In this document: one piece after another, positions 40,173 through 48,830 of the stretch
Layout of the letters: each line of letters begins with the position of its first letter
Numbering within the stretch: position 1 is the first letter of the stretch
Source of the DNA: Companilactobacillus nodensis DSM 19682 = JCM 14932 = NBRC 107160
GTDB lineage: Bacteria > Bacillota > Bacilli > Lactobacillales > Lactobacillaceae
Reading direction: 5' to 3'
Assembly: GCF_000615905.1 (NCBI RefSeq)
Contig: NZ_BAMN01000004.1
Coordinates: forward strand, 62,001-126,000
DNA length: 64,000 nt
Program-made: the position numbers and the translations under genes
Notes under the pieces: model-generated
The model's database searches: none
Told to the model about the DNA's origin: nothing
Seen by the model: the letters and a program-made list of their open reading frames with translations, nothing else

Positions 40173-40862
40173 CTAATTTTCACTCTTAATAATTTTGATT
40201 TTTGTACCTGGTGTAACTCCTAGTGCATTGGCTTCTTCAGTATCAATATGTACTTCTAAGCCGGAATTCGCTTTAGCGCGAATGATAACGTCAGTTAATG
40301 TACCGCCTCTTGGACCATCGAACTTGATGGCAACTGATTTGCCATTTGTAACACCGAATCTAGCTGCTTCTTCCGGAAGCATGTGAATGTGACGCTTGGC
40401 CACGATCACACCTTCTGGAATCTCAAGTGAACCGTTAGGTCCAATGACTGTGATCCCTGGTGTTCCGCTTAAGTCGCCTGACAAGCGCAGAACTCCTTTA
40501 ACTCCAAGTTTGAATGAGTCTCCTTGTAGGATCTCAACTTGAGTTTGGGGACGGACTGGACCAAGGATTCTCACTTTATTGATCATACCTTTTGGTCCAC
40601 AGATCATAACGCATTCTTTACTTGCGAATTGACCTGGTTGAGACAAATCCTTCAACTTAGTTAGTTGATAACCTGTTCCAAACAACTTATCTAGTGCATC
40701 TTGAGAAAGGTGAATATGTCTATTAGAAATTCCTACTGGAATCGTTTGATCATTAGATGCCGTTGTTGTAGTTGCGGCTGCATTGGTAATTTTCGCTGCA
40801 TTACTACTACTTGGGCTCAATTTCTCAAGAAGCGTACCTAATAATTCTTCATAATCTTCCAT
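40173..40862 (-). CDS. pduL: PduL-type phosphotransacylase
   Basis: 229 residues. The N-terminal MEDYEELLGTLLEKLS amphipathic helix and Ala/Ser/Thr-rich linker (to about 48) form an encapsulation peptide. Two PTAC domains follow: IPVGISNRHIHLS with zinc-binding His, and VAKRHIHMLPEEAARFGV with the second His pair. Converts acetyl-CoA to acetyl phosphate and recycles CoA inside the compartment. Confidence 0.95.
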   Translation of the reverse strand: MEDYEELLGTLLEKLSPSSSNAAKITNAAATTTTASNDQTIPVGISNRHIHLSQDALDKLFGTGYQLTKLKDLSQPGQFASKECVMICGPKGMINKVRILGPVRPQTQVEILQGDSFKLGVKGVLRLSGDLSGTPGITVIGPNGSLEIPEGVIVAKRHIHMLPEEAARFGVTNGKSVAIKFDGPRGGTLTDVIIRAKANSGLEVHIDTEEANALGVTPGTKIKIIKSEN

Positions 40863-40878
40863 GCTGACCCACCTTTCT

Positions 40879-42435
40879 CTATGCGTTCATTTGTGTTAAC
40901 ACCTTGCGAACTACATCTGACAATTGTTTCAAATCATCATCTGAGAAGTCCTTCTTAGGAGCTGCTGCTGGTTGTGATGCCGGAGCTGTTTGACAGCTTG
41001 AACCTTCACAATCTTCATCTGCGCCAAAGCTATCCACTAGTTCTGGATGATTGAATGACTTGTCATCTTCTACCAATGTAGTTACGTCCTTTAAGCCGTA
41101 TGCTACTTCTTTGATATTAAGAAGATGTTTAGGACTAACATTCTCTGATACAGAACTTCCACCGTAAGTACCACAGCCTAATGTGAAGGCAATTGGTAAG
41201 CCAGTACTGATACCTGTACCACCTTGGCTACCACCGGTATTTACAAGGATACGTGATGCTGGTTTAGCAGCAAATTTCAATACCATGTCGCGGTTATTAG
41301 TATGAATACTCATTGTATGACCAATACCATTTTGTAGTAGGTCAATACTCAAGTGACAAGCTTCTTCCCAATCCTTAACCACGTAGAATCCAAGAACAGT
41401 TGTAAGTTTTTCGTATGAAAGTGGATAACCTTCACCGACACCGCCTTGTTCTCCAATCAACAATGTTGCTGTTGATGGAACTGTGAATCCTGCTGCGTTA
41501 GCAATAGTTTGTGGAGAACGTCCAACAAATTTTGCGTTCATAGCATGTCCACCGTTCTTGAAGAGAACTTTGGTTGCCATATTTGTTTCCTCAGGTGACA
41601 TGAAGTATGCACCTTTGGCCTTTAATTCACTGATAACTTCGTCTTTGTTGACTTCTTCACAGATAATTGATTGTTCTGAAGCACAAATTGTTCCGTTATC
41701 AAATGTCTTACTTGCTACGATTTTAGCAACAGCGTCTTTAACGTTAGCACTGCGTTCGATGTAGGCTGGTGAGTTACCAGCACCAACACCGATAGCTGGC
41801 TTACCTGAACTGTATGCGGCCTTGACCATTCCAGGACCACCTGTGGCGATGATCAACTTAACTTCCTTAGCGTGCATCAATTCGTTAGTTGAACCCATTG
41901 TTGAGTTACCAACACAACTGATGACACCCTCAGGAGCTCCAGCAGCAACGGCTGCACGGTTCATCATGTCAGCAGCTTTTTTGGTACATTCAGCGGCTGC
42001 GGGATGTGGAGCAAAGACGATAGCATTTCTTGACTTCAAGGCGATCATAGCTTTGAAGATTACGGTTGAAGTTGGGTTTGTTGAAGGTACGATACCAAGA
42101 ACTAATCCAACCGGTTCAGCAACATCCATCAGACCTTTTTCTTTGTCCTCGTGAATGATTCCAACTGTTTTTTCGTCTTTGATTTGTTCGTATAGCAATG
42201 TTGATGCGGCATGGTTTTTGTATGCTTTGTCAGCTACCTTACCAAAACCTGTTTCATCAACGGCTGCTTTAGCTAAGCTAACTGAGAACTTTTCTGCGGC
42301 TGTCTTCATGCTTTCGAGAATTGCATTAACTTGTGTTTCGTTGAAAGTAGCCATTTCTACAGCTGCCTTATGTCCTGCTCTTGCTAAATCACGTGCTTCT
42401 TGAATTGAGCGTAAATCCTTGTCAAAGTTATTCAT
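40879..42435 (-). CDS. cutF: CoA-acylating acetaldehyde dehydrogenase (CutF/EutE-like)
   Basis: 518 residues, ALDH superfamily with the EutE/AdhE pattern. The catalytic Cys is C251 in FDNGTICASEQS; TGGPGMVKAAYSSGKPAIGVGAGN is the cofactor loop. The C-terminal tail after an Ala/Pro linker (DFSDDDLKQLSDVVRKVL) is an amphipathic encapsulation helix. Oxidises acetaldehyde to acetyl-CoA with NAD+. It is the intact one of two ALDH homologues here. Confidence 0.93.
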   Translation of the reverse strand: MNNFDKDLRSIQEARDLARAGHKAAVEMATFNETQVNAILESMKTAAEKFSVSLAKAAVDETGFGKVADKAYKNHAASTLLYEQIKDEKTVGIIHEDKEKGLMDVAEPVGLVLGIVPSTNPTSTVIFKAMIALKSRNAIVFAPHPAAAECTKKAADMMNRAAVAAGAPEGVISCVGNSTMGSTNELMHAKEVKLIIATGGPGMVKAAYSSGKPAIGVGAGNSPAYIERSANVKDAVAKIVASKTFDNGTICASEQSIICEEVNKDEVISELKAKGAYFMSPEETNMATKVLFKNGGHAMNAKFVGRSPQTIANAAGFTVPSTATLLIGEQGGVGEGYPLSYEKLTTVLGFYVVKDWEEACHLSIDLLQNGIGHTMSIHTNNRDMVLKFAAKPASRILVNTGGSQGGTGISTGLPIAFTLGCGTYGGSSVSENVSPKHLLNIKEVAYGLKDVTTLVEDDKSFNHPELVDSFGADEDCEGSSCQTAPASQPAAAPKKDFSDDDLKQLSDVVRKVLTQMNA

Positions 42436-42461
42436 TACTGATACTCCTCTACTTCCTCAGG

Positions 42462-43136
42462 TCAATCTTTATTAAAGTAGTCGAACAATGCCTTAATAAG
42501 CTTCTCTTTATTGACTCGATAGATATCTTTTCTAGCTATCGGAAAATCCGAATGCTTTTTGGCCATGTTTCTTAGATCAACTACCTTCATGTTCTTCAAT
42601 TCCTCTTCAGTAATTGCACCTTCAGAAGTTTCTTCAGTCTTTGGAACATCTGCCGAATCCGCATTGTCAGTTGGATTATTTGTCGAAACATCCTCTGTTG
42701 GGTCTGCTTCTTCTGCCGATGGCTCTTCTGAATCAACTTCATCATGTTTATCAGTTACGTCCGAATCGTTTTGGTTCGATCTGGATTTGACCTCGTCTAT
42801 TTGGCTTTCTGTTTCTTTCATTAATTCTTCTACATCATCTTCGTCTGATTTGATTGTTTCAGGTCCTTGTGGAAACAATCCCTCGATACTACTATCAGGC
42901 CTTGGAATTACATGAGTTGAACAAAGTAATTCTTCACCGAGATTTCTGACTGCAGAATCAGCTGCATCTACAGCTGTCTTAACGGCGCCGACATCGCCAA
43001 CAACTGTGACCGTCACCAATCCGCCTCTGACAAATTCTCTAGAGTGTAACTGTACTTCTGCTGTTTTTAACATGACATCGAGAGCCTCGATCGAAGCAAT
43101 CAAACCATGGGTTTCTACTAATCCTAATGCTTTCAT
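42462..43136 (-). CDS. BMC-H shell protein with acidic linker and SAP/Rho-N-like tail
   Basis: 224 residues, more than twice a normal BMC-H. Residues 1-95 are a standard BMC domain (ALGLVETHGLIASIEALDVML). Residues about 97-180 are a disordered Asp/Glu/Ser/Thr-rich linker. The end (KVVDLRNMAKKHSDFPIARKDIYRVNKEKLIKALFDYF) resembles SAP/Rho N-terminal nucleic-acid-binding helices. This plan recalls EutK, whose C-terminus also looks nucleic-acid-binding. Confidence 0.88.
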   Translation of the reverse strand: MKALGLVETHGLIASIEALDVMLKTAEVQLHSREFVRGGLVTVTVVGDVGAVKTAVDAADSAVRNLGEELLCSTHVIPRPDSSIEGLFPQGPETIKSDEDDVEELMKETESQIDEVKSRSNQNDSDVTDKHDEVDSEEPSAEEADPTEDVSTNNPTDNADSADVPKTEETSEGAITEEELKNMKVVDLRNMAKKHSDFPIARKDIYRVNKEKLIKALFDYFNKD

Positions 43137-43147
43137 CGCTTACTCCT

Positions 43148-43773
43148 TTAGACCAAATCGGCCCAGTTGGTGGATACGTTGCATAGAAAATCTTTACTTT
43201 ATCTGGTGAGCCCCATGTTACCTTGCTGCCCTTAGGTACGAAGGCAACATCTCCAGCATGAGCTGTGTATGTACTTCCGTCGATCGTGATGGTTAATGTT
43301 CCATCAATGACATAATCGATTTCTTCATAAGTCAATTCCCAATCAAAATGTGAATGGTCAATTTCCAGGAATCCCGCACTTATATGAGATTCTTCTTTAC
43401 TAATAATTTCCTGAAAATGAACGTTTGCTTCTGGATTTCCTGTATCGAACACATCCATTTTGACGCTTGACCCATCAACGGTCTTCAAGCCATTGCTATG
43501 TTGCTTGTAGATAAATGGTTTATCACTAGCCGTATCTCCAGCTAAAATTGCTTTTAGCATTTCCACGAGTGTCTCTTTAGTCAAATCATTTGGTAAGGCA
43601 ACATTCAGAGGATTCTCTTCTTTGGCTGTTCCTTCTTCAAACTTGAGATCTAGCGAATCAGCCATGTCTCTTGCTGAAGGAGTAATAATCGTGTTTTTAG
43701 TATCAATACAAATCGTCTGAGTGCCTTGTTCGTGTGCCTTCGTAACATCGTCAGCACATATCAATTTTTTCAT
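43148..43773 (-). CDS. eutQ: EutQ-like cupin, frameshifted near its end
   Basis: EutQ family, about 208 residues. The C-terminal cupin has SAGFLEIDHSHFDWELTYEEIDYVIDGTLTI and GDVAFVPKGSKVTWG. The frame as given runs past the normal end to 43039 and into the next gene. With one extra base at about 43170-43173 the protein ends YATYP-TNWADLV and stops at 43148, just before the next gene's AAAGGAG site. That is the canonical EutQ C-terminus. EutQ has been reported to have acetate kinase activity. Confidence 0.88.
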
Positions 43774-43787
43774 AGCCTAGCCCTCTC

Positions 43788-44051
43788 CTATACAGATTCG
43801 CAATTTTCATCAATAATACCGACTACAGCTGCATCCACTGGAATCGCATCATCTTCCAGCATTCTTCTGGCAGAAGATCCGGTGGTAATAATTACCCGAT
43901 CACCGATTCCTGCGCCGATCACGTCGCAGACTACCAATCGTTCCCCATCACGGGAGCCACCGATCAATTCCGCAAGCATGAGTTTCAAGCCGTTTAACCG
44001 GTCGGACTTTCTGGTTGCCCAGATATTATCGACTAGTTTCGCTGTTACCAT
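43788..44051 (-). CDS. eutN: BMC-P pentameric vertex protein (EutN/CcmL)
   Basis: 87 residues, the EutN_CcmL fold: MVTAKLVDNIWATRKSDRLNGLKLML, then VCDVIGAGIGDRVIITTGSSAR and VDAAVVGIID. Caps the icosahedral vertices. ATG overlaps the preceding stop. Confidence 0.95.
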   Translation of the reverse strand: MVTAKLVDNIWATRKSDRLNGLKLMLAELIGGSRDGERLVVCDVIGAGIGDRVIITTGSSARRMLEDDAIPVDAAVVGIIDENCESV

Positions 44052-44347
44052 TCTTCTTGAGCCTTGCTTCCCTTTTCAATTGTCTCCATCGCTGACATTA
44101 CTGATGCGGTATCACCGAAGATTGCCAACATGATCATGTTTTGTGGACATGACCCACGAATATCTTCAACAGTTACACCTACGGCTTTTTCAGCCAAATC
44201 TGCTGCACATACCATTTCGATCAACTTACCTTGTACCAAACCTACTGCATCAGGAGTAGGAATTTCTTCTCTAGGTCCTGAACCCTTACGACGTTTCAGA
44301 ATGGCAAGTGTTCCTTCACCAGGTGATTTAATAATTCTTAAGTCCAT
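44045..44347 (-). CDS. GrpU-like BMC shell protein with GXCPQ motif
   Basis: 100 residues from ATG 44347 (AAAGGAGAGG upstream). A divergent BMC domain (MVCAADLAEKAVGVTVEDIRGSCPQNMIMLAIFGDTASVMSAM). The GSCPQN segment with C67 matches the GXCPQ motif known in GrpU shell proteins of glycyl-radical compartments, which place Fe-S or metal at the hexamer axis. Electron transfer through the shell is a proposed role. Confidence 0.85.
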   Translation of the reverse strand: MDLRIIKSPGEGTLAILKRRKGSGPREEIPTPDAVGLVQGKLIEMVCAADLAEKAVGVTVEDIRGSCPQNMIMLAIFGDTASVMSAMETIEKGSKAQEEW

Positions 44348-44361
44348 AATTTTCCTCTCCT

Positions 44362-45201
44362 TTACATTAATTGATCCGTACAACTTAAGGCGATTCCTAA
44401 TGGTGTTACAAACATTGGATTTGCAGGTTTGAACGTTGGAATCTTAGTTCTGGCTTCAATGATATCTTCAAGTCCACCGAGACAAGCCGTTCCACCTACT
44501 AGATATAATCCGTCGACATCGTATCCGTCGATTTGTTCTGTAATAATAGAAGCAATCTTTTCAATTACAGGTTTTAGAACTGTAATCAATTCTGGTTGAT
44601 TCTTAGGATCGCGTTTGAACAACTCTGCTTGGTCAAATGGAAGTTTGTATGATCCAGCTGTTACCAAGGTCAAGTGTGTTCCACCAGTAGCTTCATCAGC
44701 TACTTTGATAACTTTTCCATCTTTGATAATCGAGATTCCGGTAGTACCACCACCGATATCAACGACCGCACCGTTTTTGATATTCAAAACTAGATTTGCC
44801 ACTGTGGGTTCGTCTAGCACATTTGTCAGTTCAAATCCGGCACTTTGGACAACATTCTTAATTGCTCCTCCATCCAAGGTATCTGTCCCTGGAGGTATTG
44901 CTGATGCTGCATAAATCAATTCTGTGGAAAGTTGTTCTTCGAGCTTTTCTTTTAATTCTCTAACTATCGTAATAGCACCGATGTAATCGACTACCATTCC
45001 ATCTCTGACAACATCTGCGTAACGATATGCTCCAGCGACGGGTTGATAATTTTCATCCATTACTACTAATACAATGCAGGCTGTTCCCAAATCGACTCCG
45101 GTGTAATAAGTCTTCGTCTTAGTCTTTATAGGCTTCTTGATCACTTGTTCGAATTGGTTTACCAGCTCGTCGCATCTTTGCATATCATTCGCTACCATCA
45201 T
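44362..45201 (-). CDS. eutJ: EutJ-like actin/Hsp70-fold chaperone
   Basis: 279 residues. ASKHA ATPase: phosphate 1 YYTGVDLGTACIVLVVMD, phosphate 2 GAVVDIGGGTTGISI, adenosine motif YLVGGTACLGGLEDI. Presumed chaperone for compartment enzymes or assembly. Overlaps its neighbours by a few bases. Confidence 0.92.
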   Translation of the reverse strand: MMVANDMQRCDELVNQFEQVIKKPIKTKTKTYYTGVDLGTACIVLVVMDENYQPVAGAYRYADVVRDGMVVDYIGAITIVRELKEKLEEQLSTELIYAASAIPPGTDTLDGGAIKNVVQSAGFELTNVLDEPTVANLVLNIKNGAVVDIGGGTTGISIIKDGKVIKVADEATGGTHLTLVTAGSYKLPFDQAELFKRDPKNQPELITVLKPVIEKIASIITEQIDGYDVDGLYLVGGTACLGGLEDIIEARTKIPTFKPANPMFVTPLGIALSCTDQLM

Positions 45202-45757
45202 GGCCTTCTCCTATCAATAAATGGATTTCGTTGTCGATACATTGAATCAAACTGTCCAATGAATCACTCTGGGAATCTGTTGTCTGACCTTTCAAACCAT
45301 TGGCAACCACCTGGCTGCGTTTTAGTTTGATCAAAATCTTCCCTTGTGGTGTAAGGAGGTTTTGTTTGTTTAATTGAGATTGTTCTTCCTTACTTGGAAC
45401 AATTTCTTCTAATGAATCAACTACTTGGTTTTGTTGAATTTTCACAGGCATCTCAGACAGTGAAAATATTCGCTGACTGGCTGCTAGATCGACTTCATTT
45501 GCCTTTAAAGCTGCATCTTGAAGTTCTAGTTCCAACAATTGGAAGTTTTGATTCAACTCCTCGGTCTTTTTTTCGACGTCCTCAACTGTGGTCGTCACTG
45601 AATCAACTTTGGAATTGGAATCAACTACTTTTATTTGATGATCTATCAAATATTGTCGAGCTCCAGGTGTTAATCGATCGTCAGAGGCAAGAAAGAATTT
45701 GGATAATGGAGTTTTTCTGTTTTCAAATTGAATGTCTTGCTCTGTTATGAAATGCAT
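45185..45757 (-). CDS. EutT N-terminal-like accessory protein
   Basis: 190 residues from the ATG sharing TAATG with the preceding adh stop. The first 60 residues (MHFITEQDIQF, LSKFFLASDDRLTPGARQYLIDHQIKV) match the N-terminus of EutT. The adenosyltransferase core is missing; the rest is coiled and Gln/Glu-rich. Glycyl-radical lyases need no B12, so a cobalamin role is unlikely. A scaffold role is possible. Confidence 0.7.
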   Translation of the reverse strand: MHFITEQDIQFENRKTPLSKFFLASDDRLTPGARQYLIDHQIKVVDSNSKVDSVTTTVEDVEKKTEELNQNFQLLELELQDAALKANEVDLAASQRIFSLSEMPVKIQQNQVVDSLEEIVPSKEEQSQLNKQNLLTPQGKILIKLKRSQVVANGLKGQTTDSQSDSLDSLIQCIDNEIHLLIGEGHDGSE

Positions 45758-46899
45758 TAGAATCCACCTCTGCAAATTCTCTTGTACAACCCTTCGAGAT
45801 CTTCCTTCTTAGGTTGCCTTGGATTTGTAAGTGTACATTTGTCGTTCATAGCTGCCGCTGCCATATCTGGAATTGCTTCCATAAATTCAGCGTTATCAAT
45901 TCCGCATTCTTCGATCGTCTTCGGAATATTCATTTGCTTGGACATTCTTTGGATTCTGGAAATCAATAAGGTAACACTTGTCTTAGCTGTTCCTGATTGA
46001 ACTCCCAACATCTTAGCTGCTTGTTGATACTTAGCTAATGCTGGTTCACTATCAGTTGGTAGATCAAGTCCAGCGTTATAAGCGACTACGTATGGTAGTA
46101 GCATAGCGTTACATCTTCCGTGAGCAATGTGGAATCTGCCGCCTAAGGCGTGAGCCAAACTGTGGCTGATACCAAGTGATGCCTCACTGAATGCCATTCC
46201 GGCCAAACAAGATGCGTTATGAACTTTCTCTCTTAATTCAGCATTGCTTCCATCTTTGTAGACATCTACTAGATCTTCCCAGATGATGCGCATTGCTTTT
46301 TCAGCAAGAGCATCTGTAAAATCTGTGGCATCGGTTGAAACGTAGGCCTCAAGTGTATGGGTCAATACGTCCATCCCTGTGTCAGCAGTTACACCAGCAG
46401 GTACACTTAATGTAAATTCTGAATCTAAAATTGCAATATCGGGAACCATTGATTCGTCGACTAATGCGTATTTTCCGTTTTTGGCGGGATCAGAGATTAC
46501 AGCGAAAGATGTAACTTCACTACCAGTACCACTAGTAGTTGGAACACAGATCAGTTGGATCTTCTTATCATTCTTAACTCCGTAATAAATATGTCTAACT
46601 GACTTAGCTGTGTCCAATGCAGAACCGCCTCCTAAAGCAATAATTGCATCAGGCTCGATCTCGATTGCTTTGGCGATTCCTTTTGAAACAACATCGATAC
46701 TTGGATCAGGTACTACTTCTGAAAATACTGCATATGGTGTCTTCAATTCATCAAATACTTTGGTGATATTGTCAACTTTGTGGGACTTTTCCATGAATGG
46801 GTCACAGATAACGAGTGCTCGGTTGATACCGAAGTCACGAATCTTATCAACTGCGCCATGTCCCGAATAAATCTTTGTAGGCATTTTGAAACTTCCCAT
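45757..46899 (-). CDS. cutO: Iron-dependent alcohol dehydrogenase (CutO/EutG-like)
   Basis: 380 residues, family III Fe-ADH. GGGSALDTAKSV NAD-binding motif; metal ligands in MDVLTHTLEAY and HSLAHALGGRFHIAHGRCN (Asp plus three His). Reduces acetaldehyde to ethanol and recycles NADH to NAD+ for CutF within the shell. Confidence 0.93.
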   Translation of the reverse strand: MGSFKMPTKIYSGHGAVDKIRDFGINRALVICDPFMEKSHKVDNITKVFDELKTPYAVFSEVVPDPSIDVVSKGIAKAIEIEPDAIIALGGGSALDTAKSVRHIYYGVKNDKKIQLICVPTTSGTGSEVTSFAVISDPAKNGKYALVDESMVPDIAILDSEFTLSVPAGVTADTGMDVLTHTLEAYVSTDATDFTDALAEKAMRIIWEDLVDVYKDGSNAELREKVHNASCLAGMAFSEASLGISHSLAHALGGRFHIAHGRCNAMLLPYVVAYNAGLDLPTDSEPALAKYQQAAKMLGVQSGTAKTSVTLLISRIQRMSKQMNIPKTIEECGIDNAEFMEAIPDMAAAAMNDKCTLTNPRQPKKEDLEGLYKRICRGGF

Positions 46900-46914
46900 T
46901 ATTTCGCCTCCTCT

Positions 46915-47346
46915 CTAATTTAATAATTGATCTAATCTACTTAACTCTTCTGGTTTATCCAGATTTATAATTGCATTTATTTCTTTGATCCCTGTTTCCA
47001 TTAATTGCCGTTCGGTGTATGAATATTCGTCCTCCGTGTATGATTCGTGGTAAGTTATGATTCCAAATATGGGGATTCGGAAAACTTTTGCGAAGTTCGG
47101 TGGATAAGTATCCTTATGAGCTTTCATTGGTTGAATGAACAATCCACATTTGGCTGTTTGTTGTAACGCTATGATGTGGTTGTACATCCAGGGACATTCT
47201 AAGTAATTATCCGGTACAGTAACTGTCTCTTTGCGATAAACGATATTGTCAACTTTTCTAAGTGGCACTTCTGATTGCTCAAGATATGTAGCAATAGTTG
47301 CTTTACCGCTCAACCTTGGCCCAACGAGCATCACTCTTGGTCTCAT
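46915..47346 (-). CDS. eutP: EutP-like P-loop protein
   Basis: 143 residues. RVMLVGPRLSGKATIATYLE is a P-loop of the EutP/PduV family. No strong G4 NKxD motif is seen (NLDKPEEL instead of NKID). EutP of Salmonella has been reported as an acetate kinase; a similar use of acetyl phosphate here is inference. Overlaps the EutS-like gene by 4 bases. Confidence 0.85.
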   Translation of the reverse strand: MRPRVMLVGPRLSGKATIATYLEQSEVPLRKVDNIVYRKETVTVPDNYLECPWMYNHIIALQQTAKCGLFIQPMKAHKDTYPPNFAKVFRIPIFGIITYHESYTEDEYSYTERQLMETGIKEINAIINLDKPEELSRLDQLLN

Positions 47347-47696
47347 GTCTTCGTTACTCCGACAACTTCGAAGCCAAGTACATCTCTGAATACTCGCAGA
47401 ACCTCGGTCAAACTGACTTCAACGCTTTGTACATCTCCTGAGATAACTACTGAACCTGTGAAACGATCCAAGAATCCAACTGTGACATCAGCTGCTTTTG
47501 CGGCTGTGTCTGCAGCAATCATTGCTGTTTCAAAAGGTGATACGTTGAGGATTCCTATGGCTCCATCTTCTTCGATGCCTAATGCTTGATACACATCTTG
47601 AATTGGCGAAGCAATCACGTGCGCCAAGGTAACTGTCTTACCTGGAATTGATTCTTCGATCATACGTTGAGTGGTTTCTTTGCTATCCACTGCCAT
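47343..47696 (-). CDS. eutS: EutS-like permuted BMC shell protein
   Basis: 117 residues. Permuted BMC order: IPGKTVTLAHVIASP first, then GAIGILNVSPFETAMIAADTAAKAADVTVGFLDRFTGSVVISGDVQSVE. EutS hexamers are bent and sit at shell edges. Start at ATG behind AAAGGAGG; separated from cutD by structured element R4. Confidence 0.92.
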   Translation of the reverse strand: MAVDSKETTQRMIEESIPGKTVTLAHVIASPIQDVYQALGIEEDGAIGILNVSPFETAMIAADTAAKAADVTVGFLDRFTGSVVISGDVQSVEVSLTEVLRVFRDVLGFEVVGVTKT

Positions 47697-47709
47697 GGGA
47701 ATTCCTCCT

Positions 47710-47853
47710 TTCCTTTGAAACTTGCGCTTCTGAACGGGCTTTTGAAAGTCAACATCTTCCGCTTACTACGAATAGCGAGTGTACCAACTGCGTTGCCACC
47801 CACGCTATTCTAGGTAATGCTCGGATGTTACCGACTTTCAACACCCTCTGCCT
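47710..47853 (-). repeat. Structured dispersed element, copy R4, inside the operon
   Basis: Starts at the cutD stop codon (TAGGCAGAGGGTG). Helices: GAAAGTC/GACTTTC, GGT bulge, AACATC/GATGTT, GAGCA against GCGGA loop, TTAC/GTAA, CTA against GTA, GAATAGCG/CGCTATTC, CAAC/GTTG. Helix sequence unlike R1-R3 but pairing kept. Confidence 0.75.
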
Positions 47854-48805
47854 AGTGACGTACAACTCTTACTGGGAAGTCGTATTCTTTGATCCATCCT
47901 TCAATTCTTGTTAGATCTGCATCTGACAAGCTTGGATCTTCTTTAACTGGGTAATCGATACCTAGTTGACCATATTTGGCAACTCCTAGTTTGTGGTATG
48001 GAAGTAAGTCGATACCGTGGAAGTTTGGCAAGTCTTTGTATGGTGTTAAGAAATCAACGATTTGTTGAATTTCTTCATGACTATCATTAACTTGTTTCAA
48101 CATAGGCATTCTGATCTTAACGTTGTATCCTCTCTTGAATAATTCTTTCAAGTTAGCGAGAATCTTTTCGTTGCTGATACCAGTCAATTCGTTATGTCTA
48201 ACTGGATCCATGTGTTTCATATCGAATAGGAATAAGTCAATGTAATCTGCCATTTCCATCAGACGATCCATGCGACTGTGTCCACATGTTTCGATAGCTG
48301 TGTTGATTCCATCTTCCTTGCAGGCCTTGAGAATTGCTAAGGCTGCATCAGGTTGAGAAGTACACTCGCCACCGCTCAATGTAACGCCACCACCAGAAGT
48401 TTCGTAGAAAGCATCATCTTCATGAACGATCTTCATTAATTCAGATACTGTCTTGATCTCACCTGTGATATGAATGGCACTCATTGGACAAACCTCTTCA
48501 CATTTACGACAACCGTCACATGAAATGTCACGACGTACTTGGTGATTACCATTTTCATCAATGTAGTGGATACCCTTTGGACAGGCATCGACACAAGCCA
48601 TACATTGACTACAAATACTTTCTTTGTACATTACTTCGAATTTGCGATTAAGGCCTTCTGGATTAGCGCACCATCTGCAACGTAGTGGACAACCCTTGAG
48701 AAAGATGATGGTTCGGATGCCCGGGCCGTCATACAGACTATATTTTTGTACATTGAAAACAAAGGCCTTTCTTTCTATCCGTTCTTTTTCTTGTTCATCA
48801 ACCAT
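47852..48805 (-). CDS. cutD: CutD, glycyl-radical enzyme activase
   Basis: 317 residues, radical SAM. The GCPLRCRWCANPEG segment carries CxxxCxxC. Two extra [4Fe-4S] sites follow (CSQCMACVDACPKG and CDGCRKCEEVCPMSA). TSGGGVTLSGGE is the SAM contact. Installs the glycyl radical on CutC under anaerobiosis. 25 bases downstream of cutC. Confidence 0.96.
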   Translation of the reverse strand: MVDEQEKERIERKAFVFNVQKYSLYDGPGIRTIIFLKGCPLRCRWCANPEGLNRKFEVMYKESICSQCMACVDACPKGIHYIDENGNHQVRRDISCDGCRKCEEVCPMSAIHITGEIKTVSELMKIVHEDDAFYETSGGGVTLSGGECTSQPDAALAILKACKEDGINTAIETCGHSRMDRLMEMADYIDLFLFDMKHMDPVRHNELTGISNEKILANLKELFKRGYNVKIRMPMLKQVNDSHEEIQQIVDFLTPYKDLPNFHGIDLLPYHKLGVAKYGQLGIDYPVKEDPSLSDADLTRIEGWIKEYDFPVRVVRH

Positions 48806-48830
48806 GCTTTCCCATCTCCAGCTCTAAAAT

